Origin: Bacteroidota bacterium
Lineage (GTDB): Bacteria; Bacteroidota; Bacteroidia; B-17B0; Aurantibacillaceae
Length of the DNA stretch: 64,000 nt
Assembly (NCBI GenBank): GCA_030684395.1
Contig: JAUXTT010000042.1
Location: 1-64,000, forward strand
Direction: 5' to 3'
Position numbers and translations under genes: made by a program. Shown here in pieces: positions 7,529 to 17,230 of this stretch (position 1 is the stretch's first letter; each line of letters begins with the position of its first letter). The notes under the pieces are model-generated. The model had not been told where the DNA came from. It searched no databases and worked only from the letters and a program-made list of their open reading frames with translations.

Positions 7529-9814
7529 ATGGAACCTACTACGTCTTTATCAGAAGCTGCTTTACTTGCATCAAGGTTTATTAATCAAACCAACAGGAAT
7601 ATTTTTCTTACAGGTAAAGCGGGTACCGGTAAAACTACTTTCCTTCGACACATCATACAAAACACTCATAAAAAAGCTGTTATAGCTGCACCTACAGGTA
7701 TTGCAGCTATTAATGCAGGAGGTGTTACTCTTCACTCACTTTTTCAATTGCCATTTGGAAGTTTTATTCCCAAACATCAATCAGAACTCACTCATATTGA
7801 TAGTGGTTTATTCAACAACATTACTACCATTGCTTCCAACAATAAAATGCATGCAACTAAAAGACAATTGTTGCGCGAAATAGAATTACTTATTATTGAT
7901 GAAGTGAGTATGTTACGTGCAGATATTTTAGACGCCATTGATACAGTACTAAGAGTTGTAAGAAGAAAAAATAATACACCTTTTGGGGGAGTTCAGGTAT
8001 TGTTTATTGGTGATCTCCTTCAGCTTCCACCTGTAATAAAGGATAATGAATGGTATGTTCTCAGAAATTATTACAAAAGTGTTTTCTTTTTTGATGCCGT
8101 TGCTCTTACGTATAACAAACCTGTTTATATTGAGTTAGATAAAATTTACAGACAAAGCGATAGTGAATTTATTGATCTTTTAAATAATCTTAGGAACAAC
8201 ACAGTTACCGAAAAAGATGTTGAATTATTAAACAAACACTACAAGCCCGGATACCTGATAGATTCAAACGATAGCACTATAACACTTACTACACACAATA
8301 ATAAAGCGGACGCCATTAATAAAGCACATCTGGAAAAACTGAGCACTCCCCTCTTCTCTTATGATGCAAGTGTAGAAGATGATTTTAGTGAATTCTCTTA
8401 TCCTGTGGAGAAAACACTGCACTTAAAAGTTGGAGCTCAGGTAATGTTTATTAAAAATGACTATAGTGGAAATCAGCGTTACTTTAATGGAAAAATCGCG
8501 ACGGTAAGTAATCTTAGCAAAACAGGAATTGAAGTTAAGTTTGAGGATGGCAAAATAATGGAGGTAGAAAAATATGAATGGGAAAATAAAAAGTACGCCT
8601 TGAACAGCGTCACTAACGAAATTGATGAAGACACAATTGGAAAGTTTATCCACTACCCCATTAAACTTGCCTGGGCAATCACCGTTCATAAAAGCCAGGG
8701 GCTAACTTTTGACAAAGCAATTATTGATGTAGGACAAGCATTTGCTCCCGGACAAGTATATGTAGCGTTATCGCGTTTAAGAACCTTAGGCGGGCTTACT
8801 TTAACTACCCGTGTAAACTACAGCAGTATTTCTGCTGATATTTCAGTTTCAGAATTTTCTACCAACGCAAGTAAGCAGGAAAACCCTGATCGACAGTTGG
8901 AAGAAGAAACAATGGCTTTCTTAAAGCACTACCTGCTTAACAATTTTGATTTCGCTTGGTTAGCTAATGCCTGCAACGAGCATGTATTTGACTATAAAGA
9001 GGGTGATAAAAAAAGTATCAAATCAAAATATTACAAATGGGCCAAGGAGTTAAAGGAAAACACAAACGAGCTAAAGAACCATGCCGACAAGTTCCTTAAT
9101 CAAATAAACCGGATTCTTACAGAGAAGCAACCTGATTACCTGCAAACCATTTTTAAAAGAGTAAATGATGCCACTAATTATTTTGAACCATTATTAAAAA
9201 AATCTGCAACAGGTATTTTTAATTTACTCGATAAGCTAAAAGATGAAAAGAAGATCAAACAATATGCAAAAGAACTTCAACAACTGGAAGTATTGTATTT
9301 TGAACAGATCAAACGCATCAAAAAAGCTGTCGGTCTTTGTAATGCTATCATTCAGGGACAGGAATTCTCAAAAAAAGAAAGTGAAGCTATCACTAATATT
9401 GAACGACGAATAGAAGAAGCAAAAGTGGTAAGCGACACCGTAAAGGAAAAGAAAGCCTCAGATAAAAAAATAAAAACACTTTCCGGGAAGTCAAAAACAA
9501 AGAGCAGTACAGAAGAAAAGCCTAAAAAAATTGATACAAAAGAAATAAGTTTCAACTTATTCAAGCAAGGAAAAACAATTGAGGAAATAGCAGCTGCTCA
9601 GGGATTTACTACCGGAACTATCGAATATCATTTGCTTCATTACCTCAAGTTAGGTAAATTAAAGGTCGAACAATTAGTGAGTTCAGAGAAAGTAAACAGA
9701 ATTCTTAAAATTCAAAAGGAATTAGACACTACACTTGCTACTCCTATCAAACAATTGGTTGGTGATGATATTTCTTACGGAGAAATAAAGTTCGCACTCT
9801 CACAAGTAAAGTAG
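7529..9814 (+). CDS. Pif1/RecD-like helicase with C-terminal helix-turn-helix
   Basis: A 761-residue superfamily 1 ATP-dependent helicase. Walker A is GKAGTGKTT (29-37), AAPTGIAA follows as motif Ia, Walker B is LLIIDEVSM (120-128), the GDLLQLPPV loop is motif III, and IKLAWAITVHKSQGLTFDKAI with VYVALSRLRTLGGL forms the UvrD_C_2-like motifs V/VI. A lysine-rich linker (about 645-670) leads to a C-terminal helix-turn-helix of the HTH_40 kind (FKQGKTIEEIAAAQGFTTGT), otherwise seen in RecQ/WRN-type helicases. Expected role: unwinding 5' to 3' at forks, G-quadruplexes or R-loops. It converges with the next gene with a single base between stops. Confidence 0.9.
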   Translation: MEPTTSLSEAALLASRFINQTNRNIFLTGKAGTGKTTFLRHIIQNTHKKAVIAAPTGIAAINAGGVTLHSLFQLPFGSFIPKHQSELTHIDSGLFNNITTIASNNKMHATKRQLLREIELLIIDEVSMLRADILDAIDTVLRVVRRKNNTPFGGVQVLFIGDLLQLPPVIKDNEWYVLRNYYKSVFFFDAVALTYNKPVYIELDKIYRQSDSEFIDLLNNLRNNTVTEKDVELLNKHYKPGYLIDSNDSTITLTTHNNKADAINKAHLEKLSTPLFSYDASVEDDFSEFSYPVEKTLHLKVGAQVMFIKNDYSGNQRYFNGKIATVSNLSKTGIEVKFEDGKIMEVEKYEWENKKYALNSVTNEIDEDTIGKFIHYPIKLAWAITVHKSQGLTFDKAIIDVGQAFAPGQVYVALSRLRTLGGLTLTTRVNYSSISADISVSEFSTNASKQENPDRQLEEETMAFLKHYLLNNFDFAWLANACNEHVFDYKEGDKKSIKSKYYKWAKELKENTNELKNHADKFLNQINRILTEKQPDYLQTIFKRVNDATNYFEPLLKKSATGIFNLLDKLKDEKKIKQYAKELQQLEVLYFEQIKRIKKAVGLCNAIIQGQEFSKKESEAITNIERRIEEAKVVSDTVKEKKASDKKIKTLSGKSKTKSSTEEKPKKIDTKEISFNLFKQGKTIEEIAAAQGFTTGTIEYHLLHYLKLGKLKVEQLVSSEKVNRILKIQKELDTTLATPIKQLVGDDISYGEIKFALSQVK

Positions 9815-9815
9815 C

Positions 9816-10868
9816 TTATTTATCCTTACAGCCCTTAATAAAATCAGCCACCAGATAAGCAATCAGTTTTCCCGTCTTGTTATCCGCTTTAATGTGAGCT
9901 AATACGGGCGCACCTTCTGCAATATGTAAATAACACACATTTAAGCCCTTTGCCGCTTTATACACATATTGCCTTGCCTGAACCGGAGAAAGCCCGCTGG
10001 AGGTTTTTGCGCTGGACGGAACATTGGTAATTGAATCAAGATCCAGTTCTATTCCTGAATAATTATCCTGACAAAAATTAATGCAATTGTCTAATCCTTG
10101 TTGGAAGCTCATGGATTCACGAATAAATATATCTTCAAACGTATTAAAATACAAATACTCTTTATCGCCTTCAAATTTTCTTATTACTGATTCTGTATTG
10201 TACGATTCGTGAATCCCAAAAACAGAGTATTTTCTCAAGATACCTTCTTCATAAGCATAACTAAAACCGTTACCACTGTGCCTTCCTTCCAATGGTCTGA
10301 AATCAGTATGTGGATCACAGTTAACAACATTAATCCCTTTTTGCCTAATCTTATCCGTTTGTTTTAATGCGTCGCTGCTTGCTTTTATATTGGGATAAGC
10401 ATTGTTATGACCGCCACCAATAATAATTGGAGTTTTTCCGGCTATTATAATATGTTTGATAATTTCATAAACACGTGCATCTATAAACTCAACTAACTTT
10501 CTTAAATATTCGGTGTTGTTTTTTTCTTTTGGATTCAGATGTTCAGCTTTTTTCATTACATCTTCGAAATCGATATGGCCCAACACAATTAGATCTTCTC
10601 CTGTTAAAAAAGAATTGCTTTGTAAGTTCAGGATGTTTTCCAAAGCAGGTTTCCAGGCCGTTTGCGTACCTCCCCTGCCAAAGTTTGCCCTCACTCCAAC
10701 ATCTTCAGGCAATCCGATTAAAACATATTTTGCAGAACAAGTTGTTAGGTCATCAGGGAAATTTGCAATCACCTTAACCTTTTCTCCAAGTTTGGTTTCC
10801 TGAGATCTTTTTCTGGTGATGCCTTTAATAGTTGTGGAATCGTAAAGTTTTAAATAGGGAAATAACAT
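9816..10868 (-). CDS. Arginase/formimidoylglutamase family hydrolase
   Basis: A 350-residue ureohydrolase-fold enzyme. All six manganese ligands of the family are present: H154 in GGGHNNAYP, D185, H187 and D189 in NCDPHTDFRP, and D276 and D278 in IELDLDSI. The RHSGNGFSYA segment is the substrate-side loop. The wording (GGGHNNAYP, RPLEGRHSGNGFSYA) is that of Bacteroidota proteins usually labelled formimidoylglutamase; without hut neighbours the substrate (formimidoylglutamate, arginine or agmatine) is open. A TACCTTTG promoter box lies only 7 bases before the ATG, implying a very short leader. Confidence 0.88.
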   Translation of the reverse strand: MLFPYLKLYDSTTIKGITRKRSQETKLGEKVKVIANFPDDLTTCSAKYVLIGLPEDVGVRANFGRGGTQTAWKPALENILNLQSNSFLTGEDLIVLGHIDFEDVMKKAEHLNPKEKNNTEYLRKLVEFIDARVYEIIKHIIIAGKTPIIIGGGHNNAYPNIKASSDALKQTDKIRQKGINVVNCDPHTDFRPLEGRHSGNGFSYAYEEGILRKYSVFGIHESYNTESVIRKFEGDKEYLYFNTFEDIFIRESMSFQQGLDNCINFCQDNYSGIELDLDSITNVPSSAKTSSGLSPVQARQYVYKAAKGLNVCYLHIAEGAPVLAHIKADNKTGKLIAYLVADFIKGCKDK

Positions 10869-10875
10869 AGTGACA

Positions 10876-10883
10876 CAAAGGTA
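10876..10883 (-). promoter_or_regulatory. -7 promoter element of the arginase-family gene
   Basis: Reads TACCTTTG on the minus strand, an exact TAnnTTTG match, ending 7 bases before the start codon. If used, the mRNA would have almost no 5' leader. Confidence 0.6.
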
Positions 10884-10910
10884 GATTTTGTACTTGTGAA
10901 AACAAAAATA

Positions 10911-10940
10911 AAACGTCCCGTAGTTTCTTACGGGACGTTT
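10911..10940 (-). terminator. Terminator after the DUF6089 gene
   Basis: A perfect 12-bp stem (AAACGTCCCGTA, 10911-10922, with 10929-10940) and six-base loop, followed on the minus strand by a T-rich run. Confidence 0.9.
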
Positions 10941-10945
10941 GTACT

Positions 10946-11890
10946 TTAGAATTTTGCTCTGATTTTTCTCATTTTTCCCCTTTTCTTTTTACTAAAGAAA
11001 GAACCGTAACGAGAACGGTAGAAACTACTTTTACCTCTTAGTATATAACTGTAAGAGAAATTCATTGTCATATAAGAATCATTACGGGTAGCATCACCAC
11101 GTTTGTTTGTTGGGTTAAGTACCGGGTCGTAACCGAAATTATTTAAAAAACCCGGTGAATCAACAAAAAGATCCGGATCTAATTCAGGAGTTCTATTTGA
11201 AAGTGCTGCTCCTATAGTAGTCATTTCTGCAGGATCTCCCCAACCCTGAGACACATCATCCAAATAATCAGTAAATGTTGTTCTCCAATTCAATTCCCAT
11301 CCAAAACGATGCTTTTTACGGTAAGTGAAGTGAAATCCAATCGTTGCGGGAAGATTAAGCCCTATAGCTTTATAGGCAACTCCTTCTGTTTCCAAAGGGC
11401 GTAACTTTACATTTTGACCATCTAATTTTGCTTTGGGATTACTATAAAAACCTCCAACACCAAATCCTACATATGCCCTAAACGCTAAACGAAAACGATA
11501 ATCAGAGCCTAAATCAGTAATTTCACTAAACACAAACTGACCTTGAGCAGTTAAATCAAACATATCGTTTGTAAAGCTCAAATTACGGGCATTTCTACCG
11601 GGATTGGTAGATAATTTATCGTCACCTGCAATACGTAAATACATTAATTCACCTTTTGCATATAGTCTTCTGCCAAATTTATAACGGATAAAACCTGAAG
11701 CCGCCTGACGTGTTTTCGCTAATTTCATATCAGCAACAAAATCGCGTCTTGTTTTTTCTTTTCCTCCAATATCCCCCAAATAGTTAGCAAGGCCAACACT
11801 TCCACCGTATTCAAACACATACTGTGAATACCCTTCAAAACTAAAGGTAGTGATAACAAGAATAAGAATCAGCCGTATTTTACGTATCAT
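10946..11890 (-). CDS. DUF6089 family outer-membrane beta-barrel protein
   Basis: A 314-residue secreted protein. The signal peptide is MIRKIRLILILVITTFSFEGYSQ, so the ATG at 11888-11890 is preferred over one ten codons upstream. The mature part opens with YVFEYGGSVGLANYLGDIGG, typical of the Bacteroidota DUF6089/porin-like family, and alternates polar and aromatic residues as expected for an outer-membrane barrel (RLAFRAYVGFGVGGFYSNP, IGFHFTYRKKHRFGWELNWR). The C-terminus is unusually basic (KKKRGKMRKIRAKF) and follows a final barrel-like strand NDSYMTMNFSYSYI. The function of the family is not established. It has its own terminator. Confidence 0.85.
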   Translation of the reverse strand: MIRKIRLILILVITTFSFEGYSQYVFEYGGSVGLANYLGDIGGKEKTRRDFVADMKLAKTRQAASGFIRYKFGRRLYAKGELMYLRIAGDDKLSTNPGRNARNLSFTNDMFDLTAQGQFVFSEITDLGSDYRFRLAFRAYVGFGVGGFYSNPKAKLDGQNVKLRPLETEGVAYKAIGLNLPATIGFHFTYRKKHRFGWELNWRTTFTDYLDDVSQGWGDPAEMTTIGAALSNRTPELDPDLFVDSPGFLNNFGYDPVLNPTNKRGDATRNDSYMTMNFSYSYILRGKSSFYRSRYGSFFSKKKRGKMRKIRAKF

Positions 11891-11983
11891 AAGTATATAT
11901 TTTCTTTCGTAAGCAATCACAAATATAAATAATTTATACTTTCGTGCAAATCAATTTATTAATCGACTTTTTAACACTTTTAT

Positions 11984-12931
11984 ATGAATAACCCGATTTG
12001 CCAGCTTTTTAACATTCGATATCCTTTAATACAAGCCGGTATGATCTGGTGTAGTGGTTGGGAATTGGCCTCTGCAGTGAGTAACGCAGGTGGTTTAGGC
12101 CTTATAGGATCAGGATCTATGTATCCCGAAATTTTGAGAGAGCACATTCAAAAATGTAAAAAGGCCACCAATAAACCTTTTGGGGTAAATGTTCCTCTAC
12201 TTTACCCGGATATTGATAAACATATTCAAATTATTATTGAAGAAGGTGTAAAAATTGTATTTACGTCAGCCGGAAATCCTAAAATATGGACACCACATCT
12301 CCAAAAACATGGGATAAAGGTGGTTCACGTGGTTTCTAACACCAAATTTGCCCTAAAATGTCAGGAAGCAGGAGTTGATGCAATTGTAGCAGAAGGATTT
12401 GAAGCCGGCGGGCACAATGGAAGAGAGGAAACAACCACTTTGGTGCTTATTCCTCAAATTAGAAGTGCTGTATCCATTCCCTTAATCGCCGCAGGTGGAA
12501 TTGGCTCCGGTGAAGCTATGGCTGCCTGTTTGGCTTTAGGAGCTGATGCCGTTCAAATTGGAAGCAGGTTTGTTGCCACTCCCGAATCATCAGCACACCA
12601 AAATTTTAAGGAAAAAGTAATTAATACAGAAGAGGGAGAAACTGTTTTAACAATGAAACAACTTACACCCGTTCGATTAATTAAAAATGAATTTTGTGAA
12701 AAGATTCAGGCTGCCGAATCTAATGGTGCAAGCAAAGAAGAATTGGCAGAAATTTTAGGAAGAGCGCGTGCAAAAAAAGGAATGTTCGAAGGAAATTTAA
12801 CTGAGGGAGAATTGGAAATAGGTCAGGTTTCGGGAGCTATAAAAGAAATAAAACCTGCCACTGAAATTGTAGAAGAAATCATCAGCGATTGCAGGAAAAC
12901 ACTTCAAAGATTGTCAAGCATTAATTTATAA
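11984..12931 (+). CDS. Nitronate monooxygenase / FabK-like flavoprotein
   Basis: A 315-residue FMN-dependent TIM barrel of the 2-nitropropane dioxygenase family. Visible: PLIQAGMIWCSG at residues 14-25, NAGGLGLIG at 34-42, the catalytic histidine H144 in EGFEAGGHNGREE, the phosphate-binding loops AAGGIGSGE and LGADAVQIGSRF. Members oxidise nitronates to carbonyl compounds and nitrite or, as FabK, reduce enoyl-ACP. The sequence cannot separate these by eye; FabK usually sits among fatty-acid genes, which are absent here. TATACTTTCG about 40 bases upstream is a probable -7 box. A shared terminator follows. Confidence 0.85.
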   Translation: MNNPICQLFNIRYPLIQAGMIWCSGWELASAVSNAGGLGLIGSGSMYPEILREHIQKCKKATNKPFGVNVPLLYPDIDKHIQIIIEEGVKIVFTSAGNPKIWTPHLQKHGIKVVHVVSNTKFALKCQEAGVDAIVAEGFEAGGHNGREETTTLVLIPQIRSAVSIPLIAAGGIGSGEAMAACLALGADAVQIGSRFVATPESSAHQNFKEKVINTEEGETVLTMKQLTPVRLIKNEFCEKIQAAESNGASKEELAEILGRARAKKGMFEGNLTEGELEIGQVSGAIKEIKPATEIVEEIISDCRKTLQRLSSINL

Positions 12932-12935
12932 ATAC

Positions 12936-12968
12936 AAAAAACGCCACTCAAATTTGAATGGCGTTTTT
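12936..12968. terminator. Bidirectional terminator between convergent genes
   Basis: Arms AAAAACGCCA and TGGCGTTTTT enclose CTCAAATTTGAA. A- and T-runs on both flanks serve the nitronate monooxygenase gene and the minus-strand TPR gene. Confidence 0.9.
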
Positions 12969-12987
12969 GTTAATCAGGTAAACCAAT

Positions 12988-14259
12988 TTATTTTTTCATT
13001 CTATCAGTCATTTCTTTTGCTTTTACTGTATCCCCTGTAATCAGGTATAACTTACGTAATGCCTGCATAGTAGTTTTATCCGTATCTTTTAATGAAAGAG
13101 CTTTTTCCAAAGCAGGTATGGCCATTTTAAAATAATTGAGGGCTTTATCACTTAAGGCTTTTTGTTCAGCATCCATTTTTGTTCTTGCATCTGCTTTACC
13201 TTGATAATATCCACCCCAGTTATTATACAAAGCTCCAGTGTTATAAGATATATCAAAATTTTTTGGATCTAACTCTCCTGCTTTTGAATAATCAGCTGCT
13301 GCCTTTCCCATTAAATCATCATAATCTTTAGGTTTATCTTTGTCCTTATTATTACTGTCTTTTGGATTAGCAAGGTTATCATAAATGTTACCTCTAACTA
13401 AATAAAAAATATAATTCTTTGGATCTTTCTCAATCGATTTGTTTAGGTTAGCTAAAGCCTGATCTTGCTTTCCTTGTTTTAAGTAATATTCCGTTTCCTT
13501 GTTCATTAAATCCATATCATTAGGAAATGCTTCTCTGCCTTTTGTTAAGGTTTCAAAAGCACCAACAGTATCCTTTAAATTCATTTTTGTGTCGTACAAA
13601 GTATTGTATGTATATGGATTTGCAACTTTTTCACGAATCATCATTTCCGTATATTTTTTTACATCTTCATCCTTTTTTGCTTTTTGAGAACTTAATACGG
13701 CATTAAACAAAGAGTTAGTATCTTTCTTTCCCATCATTTTTGTAGTAAGGAAAGAACTATAAAACATATCAGCAGCCTCTTCGTACTTTTTTACTTTAAA
13801 GCGCCCATAAGCTAAGTTGTTTACATCGTTCATCATCATGATTCCTAACATGGAAATATCCGTTTGATAAGCTTTGTCCTTGTCAAGTTCGGCAGCCTTT
13901 TGCATTGCTTTTCCTGCTTCTTCATATTCAGCTAAAGACACGTTTCCGTAAGCAAGTGTTTTCTTTTCATCTTTATCGGTAATTTCGGTAAGTTTTGCTT
14001 CTTCCTTTTTAAAATTATCCAAATAGGTATAATACTCCACTTTTGCCTTATAAACCCAGGTTTTTGCTTTGCCTTTTGTATCATCATGAACAATAGCGGC
14101 ATTAATTGCTTCTCTTGCCTTTGTTAAAGATGCGGCATCTTTGCTACTTTCGTAATCGCTGATGTTTCTCCATGCTGTTTGTACCTTGCTATTTTGAGCA
14201 TTTATCAAAAAAGGAGCGCTTACTAATAGCGCTCCGATTAATGTGTTTTTAATATTCAT
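12988..14259 (-). CDS. Secreted tetratricopeptide-repeat protein
   Basis: A 423-residue exported protein: signal peptide MNIKNTLIGALLVSAPFLINAQ, then helical TPR units, for example around AYGRFKVKKYEEAADMFYSSF, YYLKQGKQDQALANLNKSIEKDPKN, AAADYSKAGELDPKNFDISYNTGALYNN (quoted in parts) and ALPALEKALSLKD-like final helices. Lysine- and aspartate-rich loops separate them. TPR proteins of this type are common in the Bacteroidota periplasm, where they scaffold envelope complexes; the partner here is unknown. It lies downstream of gyrA on the same strand with a 106-base gap carrying a degenerate palindrome, so it is probably a separate unit. Confidence 0.85.
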   Translation of the reverse strand: MNIKNTLIGALLVSAPFLINAQNSKVQTAWRNISDYESSKDAASLTKAREAINAAIVHDDTKGKAKTWVYKAKVEYYTYLDNFKKEEAKLTEITDKDEKKTLAYGNVSLAEYEEAGKAMQKAAELDKDKAYQTDISMLGIMMMNDVNNLAYGRFKVKKYEEAADMFYSSFLTTKMMGKKDTNSLFNAVLSSQKAKKDEDVKKYTEMMIREKVANPYTYNTLYDTKMNLKDTVGAFETLTKGREAFPNDMDLMNKETEYYLKQGKQDQALANLNKSIEKDPKNYIFYLVRGNIYDNLANPKDSNNKDKDKPKDYDDLMGKAAADYSKAGELDPKNFDISYNTGALYNNWGGYYQGKADARTKMDAEQKALSDKALNYFKMAIPALEKALSLKDTDKTTMQALRKLYLITGDTVKAKEMTDRMKK

Positions 14260-14280
14260 GTTTTTCCTATTTTACTTTTT

Positions 14281-14326
14281 TACCCTGAGCTTGAGTTTAC
14301 ACTGAAGTACTCGAAGTGAAGGGTCG
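14281..14326. repeat. Degenerate CCCTGAGCTTG/CGAAGTGAAGGG palindrome
   Basis: ACCCTGAGCTTGA on the left and TCGAAGTGAAGGGT on the right are imperfect complements around TACACTGAAGTAC-like spacer sequence. It resembles a decayed copy of the CCCTGAGCTTGTCGAAGGG-type dispersed repeats. Confidence 0.4.
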
Positions 14327-14365
14327 TTTTTATTTTACACTGTTAAGCAATAGTCTTGCCAAAAA

Positions 14366-16924
14366 TTATTCCGTTGGTCCTTCTTCTTTGTCTTTGCTCG
14401 TTTCAGTATCAGACGCATCAGGGTTTTCGTTTCCATAATTTTCAGTAGAATTATTTTCTGTTCCTTCTTCTTCCTCTTCTACGTGATCAACTTTGGTTAC
14501 CGCTGCAATCTCATCTGCTTCGCTGATGTTGATCAAACGAACACCTTGTGTTGCACGTCCCATTACACGAAGGGCAGACACATTTAAACGAATAGTAATA
14601 CCTTCTTTGGTAATGATCATTAAATCATTTTGATCGGTTACCGATTTGATAGCTACTAAATGTCCTGTTTTATCAGTAATATTAATAGTTTTCACACCTT
14701 TACCACCACGGTTGGTGATACGGTATTCATCAATTTCAGAACGCTTACCATATCCTTTTTCAGACACTACCAACACGTTAGATTGAAGGTCGTCAATACA
14801 GATCATACCAATTACTTCATTCTTATCGCCTTCATCATCGTTAAGATCAATAGCGATTACACCTGAAGCATTTCTTCCCATTGGACGAACTTTTTCTTCG
14901 TTGAAACGACAAACTTTACCGAATTTGGTAGCAATCATGATCTCATTCTTACCATTAGTAAATGCAGCTTCTAACAACTGATCTCCCTCTCGGATAGTAA
15001 TTGCGTTGATACCGTTTGCTCTTGGACGTGAATAAGCTTCCAAAGATGTTTTCTTAATAATACCTTCTTTAGTACACAGAATAATGAAGTTATTATTAAT
15101 GTACTCTTCTTCCGACAATGATCTAACATTAATAAATGCTTTTACCTTATCATCAGCCGGAATATTCAATAGATTTTGAATTGCACGTCCTTTGCTTGTT
15201 TTGTTTCCTTCAGGAACTTCGTAAGCACGTAACCAGAATACCTGCCCTTTTTCGGTAAATAATAACAAGTATGCATGTGTAGATGCAATGAACATATGTT
15301 CAATAAAATCTTCGTCGCGGGTTGCAGATCCTTTAGAACCTTTTCCGCCACGGTTTTGAGCTTTGTATTCATCTAAACTTGTACGTTTGATATAACCCAT
15401 ATGAGAGATAGTGATTACTACATTCTCATCTGCAATAATATCTTCCATGCGAATATCGTCACCTGCGTAAACTATATCTGTTTTTCTTCCATCACCGTAT
15501 TTATCTTTTATTTCAAGAAGTTCATCTTTAATAATCTTCATTCGTAACGGTTCATCATTAAGAATGTTTTTCAAGAAATCGATATGTTTCATTAATTCTG
15601 CATACTCATCTTTTAATTTATCACGCTCAAGACCTGTTAACGTTCTTAAACGCATATCAAGAATAGCACGTGACTGGACATCTGATAAACTAAACTTCGT
15701 CATCAATTCTTCTCTTGCAATATCAGGAGAAGCTGATTCACGAATGATACGGATAACAGCATCCAGGTTATCGATAGCTATCAATAAACCTACTAAAATA
15801 TGTGCACGTTTTTCTGCTTGTGCTAATTCATATTTTGTTCTTCTGATAACAACTTCATGACGGTGATCTACAAAATGATGGATTTGATCTTTCAAATTCA
15901 ACATGATCGGGCGACCATGCACTAAAGCAATGTTGTTTACTGAAAATGAAGTCTGTAGAGAAGTGTATTTAAATAGATTATTTAATACTACTCCTGAAAC
16001 AGCGTCCCGTCTTAGTTCATAAACGATACGCATACCGTCACGGTCACTCTCATCACGAATTTCAGTTATTCCTTCAATTTTTTTATCATTACAAAGGTCC
16101 CATTGTTTTTTGATCATCTCAGCTTTGTTCAACTGATATGGAATTTCGTTTACAATGATTCTCTCTCTGTCTTTATAAGTTTCGATACTTGCTTTTGCAC
16201 GAAGAATAATTCTTCCTCTTCCAGTGTGAAAAGCTTCTTTAACACCTGAGAAACCATAGATAGTTCCTCCGGTAGGAAAATCAGGAGCTTTTACATATTG
16301 CATCAAACCATCAATATCAATTTCTTTATTATCGATGTAAGCAATACAAGCATTACAGATCTCAGTAAGATTATGTGGTGCCATGTTAGTAGCCATACCT
16401 ACAGCGATACCAGACGCACCATTAATCAAAAGATTAGGGATCTTAGTTGGAAGAACTGTTGGTTCAGTTAAAGAATCGTCAAAGTTTGGACGGAAATCTA
16501 CCGTGTCTTTGTCTATATCATTCAACATCTCTTCAGCTATTTTGCGCAAACGAGCTTCTGTATAACGCATAGCAGCAGGTGGATCACCATCCATACTACC
16601 GTAGTTTCCTTGTCCGTCAACCAAAGGATAACGTAAACTCCAATCCTGAGCCATACGAACCATAGTGTCGTAAACCGAAGAATCACCGTGCGGGTGATAC
16701 TTACCTAAAACCTCCCCAACGATACGTGCAGATTTTTTATACGCGCGGTTATGTAAAACCCCCAACTCCAACATACCGTATAAAACCCTTCTGTGAACCG
16801 GTTTTAAACCATCTCTCACATCAGGTAAAGCACGTGATACAATAACCGACATCGAATAATCGATGTATGCCGTTTTCATTTCGTCCTCAATGTTAATCGG
16901 AATAATTTTTTCTCCTCCTGCCAT
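14366..16924 (-). CDS. gyrA: DNA gyrase subunit A
   Basis: The 852-residue breakage-reunion subunit of DNA gyrase, which introduces negative supercoils together with GyrB. The catalytic tyrosine is Y121 in [10 protein letters not shown]. The quinolone-determining region reads [10 protein letters not shown] with S82 and D86, the wild-type susceptible residues. The GyrA box is present as QNRGGKG (E. coli has QRRGGKG), which marks it as gyrase rather than topoisomerase IV. Six beta-pinwheel blades follow, and the C-terminal tail of about 45 residues is very acidic ([11 protein letters not shown] onward), as in other regulated GyrA tails. It diverges from clpC across a 306-base region. Confidence 0.98.
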   Translation of the reverse strand: MAGGEKIIPINIEDEMKTAYIDYSMSVIVSRALPDVRDGLKPVHRRVLYGMLELGVLHNRAYKKSARIVGEVLGKYHPHGDSSVYDTMVRMAQDWSLRYPLVDGQGNYGSMDGDPPAAMRYTEARLRKIAEEMLNDIDKDTVDFRPNFDDSLTEPTVLPTKIPNLLINGASGIAVGMATNMAPHNLTEICNACIAYIDNKEIDIDGLMQYVKAPDFPTGGTIYGFSGVKEAFHTGRGRIILRAKASIETYKDRERIIVNEIPYQLNKAEMIKKQWDLCNDKKIEGITEIRDESDRDGMRIVYELRRDAVSGVVLNNLFKYTSLQTSFSVNNIALVHGRPIMLNLKDQIHHFVDHRHEVVIRRTKYELAQAEKRAHILVGLLIAIDNLDAVIRIIRESASPDIAREELMTKFSLSDVQSRAILDMRLRTLTGLERDKLKDEYAELMKHIDFLKNILNDEPLRMKIIKDELLEIKDKYGDGRKTDIVYAGDDIRMEDIIADENVVITISHMGYIKRTSLDEYKAQNRGGKGSKGSATRDEDFIEHMFIASTHAYLLLFTEKGQVFWLRAYEVPEGNKTSKGRAIQNLLNIPADDKVKAFINVRSLSEEEYINNNFIILCTKEGIIKKTSLEAYSRPRANGINAITIREGDQLLEAAFTNGKNEIMIATKFGKVCRFNEEKVRPMGRNASGVIAIDLNDDEGDKNEVIGMICIDDLQSNVLVVSEKGYGKRSEIDEYRITNRGGKGVKTINITDKTGHLVAIKSVTDQNDLMIITKEGITIRLNVSALRVMGRATQGVRLINISEADEIAAVTKVDHVEEEEEGTENNSTENYGNENPDASDTETSKDKEEGPTE

Positions 16925-17090
16925 ATTTGTCTTGTTATCTAAATTTTCTTACTAATTTGTCTCTGTTTTGTTTTTTACAGCAATTTTGTCATGCCTGTAT
17001 TTTCGCTGATTTCACCTCGATTTTCGAATGAAATTTTCTCTAACAAAGAAGGTCGAAGATATAGAAAAATCAATAATTACAGACCCCTAC

Positions 17091-17115
17091 TTATCAACAT
17101 TTTTTTTGTTGATAA
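17091..17115. promoter_or_regulatory. Inverted pair of DnaA-box-like 9-mers
   Basis: TTATCAACA (17091-17099), seven T residues, then TGTTGATAA (17107-17115): a perfect 9-bp inverted repeat. Each half differs by one base from the consensus DnaA box TTATCCACA. It lies upstream of the clpC promoter and about 170 bases upstream of gyrA. It could be a DnaA site or the operator of another dimeric regulator. Confidence 0.5.
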
Positions 17116-17153
17116 ATACAGTTAAAAAGCTTATCTTACCACTTGCAAAATAG

Positions 17154-17161
17154 TACTTTTG
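17154..17161 (+). promoter_or_regulatory. -7 promoter element of clpC
   Basis: TACTTTTG matches TAnnTTTG; the -33 region (TTAT at 17131) is weak. Use of it would give a leader of about 65 bases. Confidence 0.45.
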
Positions 17162-17230
17162 AATTTGGCATTAATTGTGTAAATTAGTGTATATATTAAA
17201 ATTAAGTAATAACCAAAGAAAGCATATTTT

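Larger units (their letters stand above)
16925..17230. promoter_or_regulatory. gyrA-clpC divergent intergenic region
   Basis: A 306-base region without a gene. It must contain the gyrA and clpC promoters. It holds an inverted repeat of the DnaA-box-like 9-mer TTATCAACA (17091-17115) and a TACTTTTG -7 element (17154-17161) pointing at clpC. No gyrA -7 element was clear. Confidence 0.6.
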
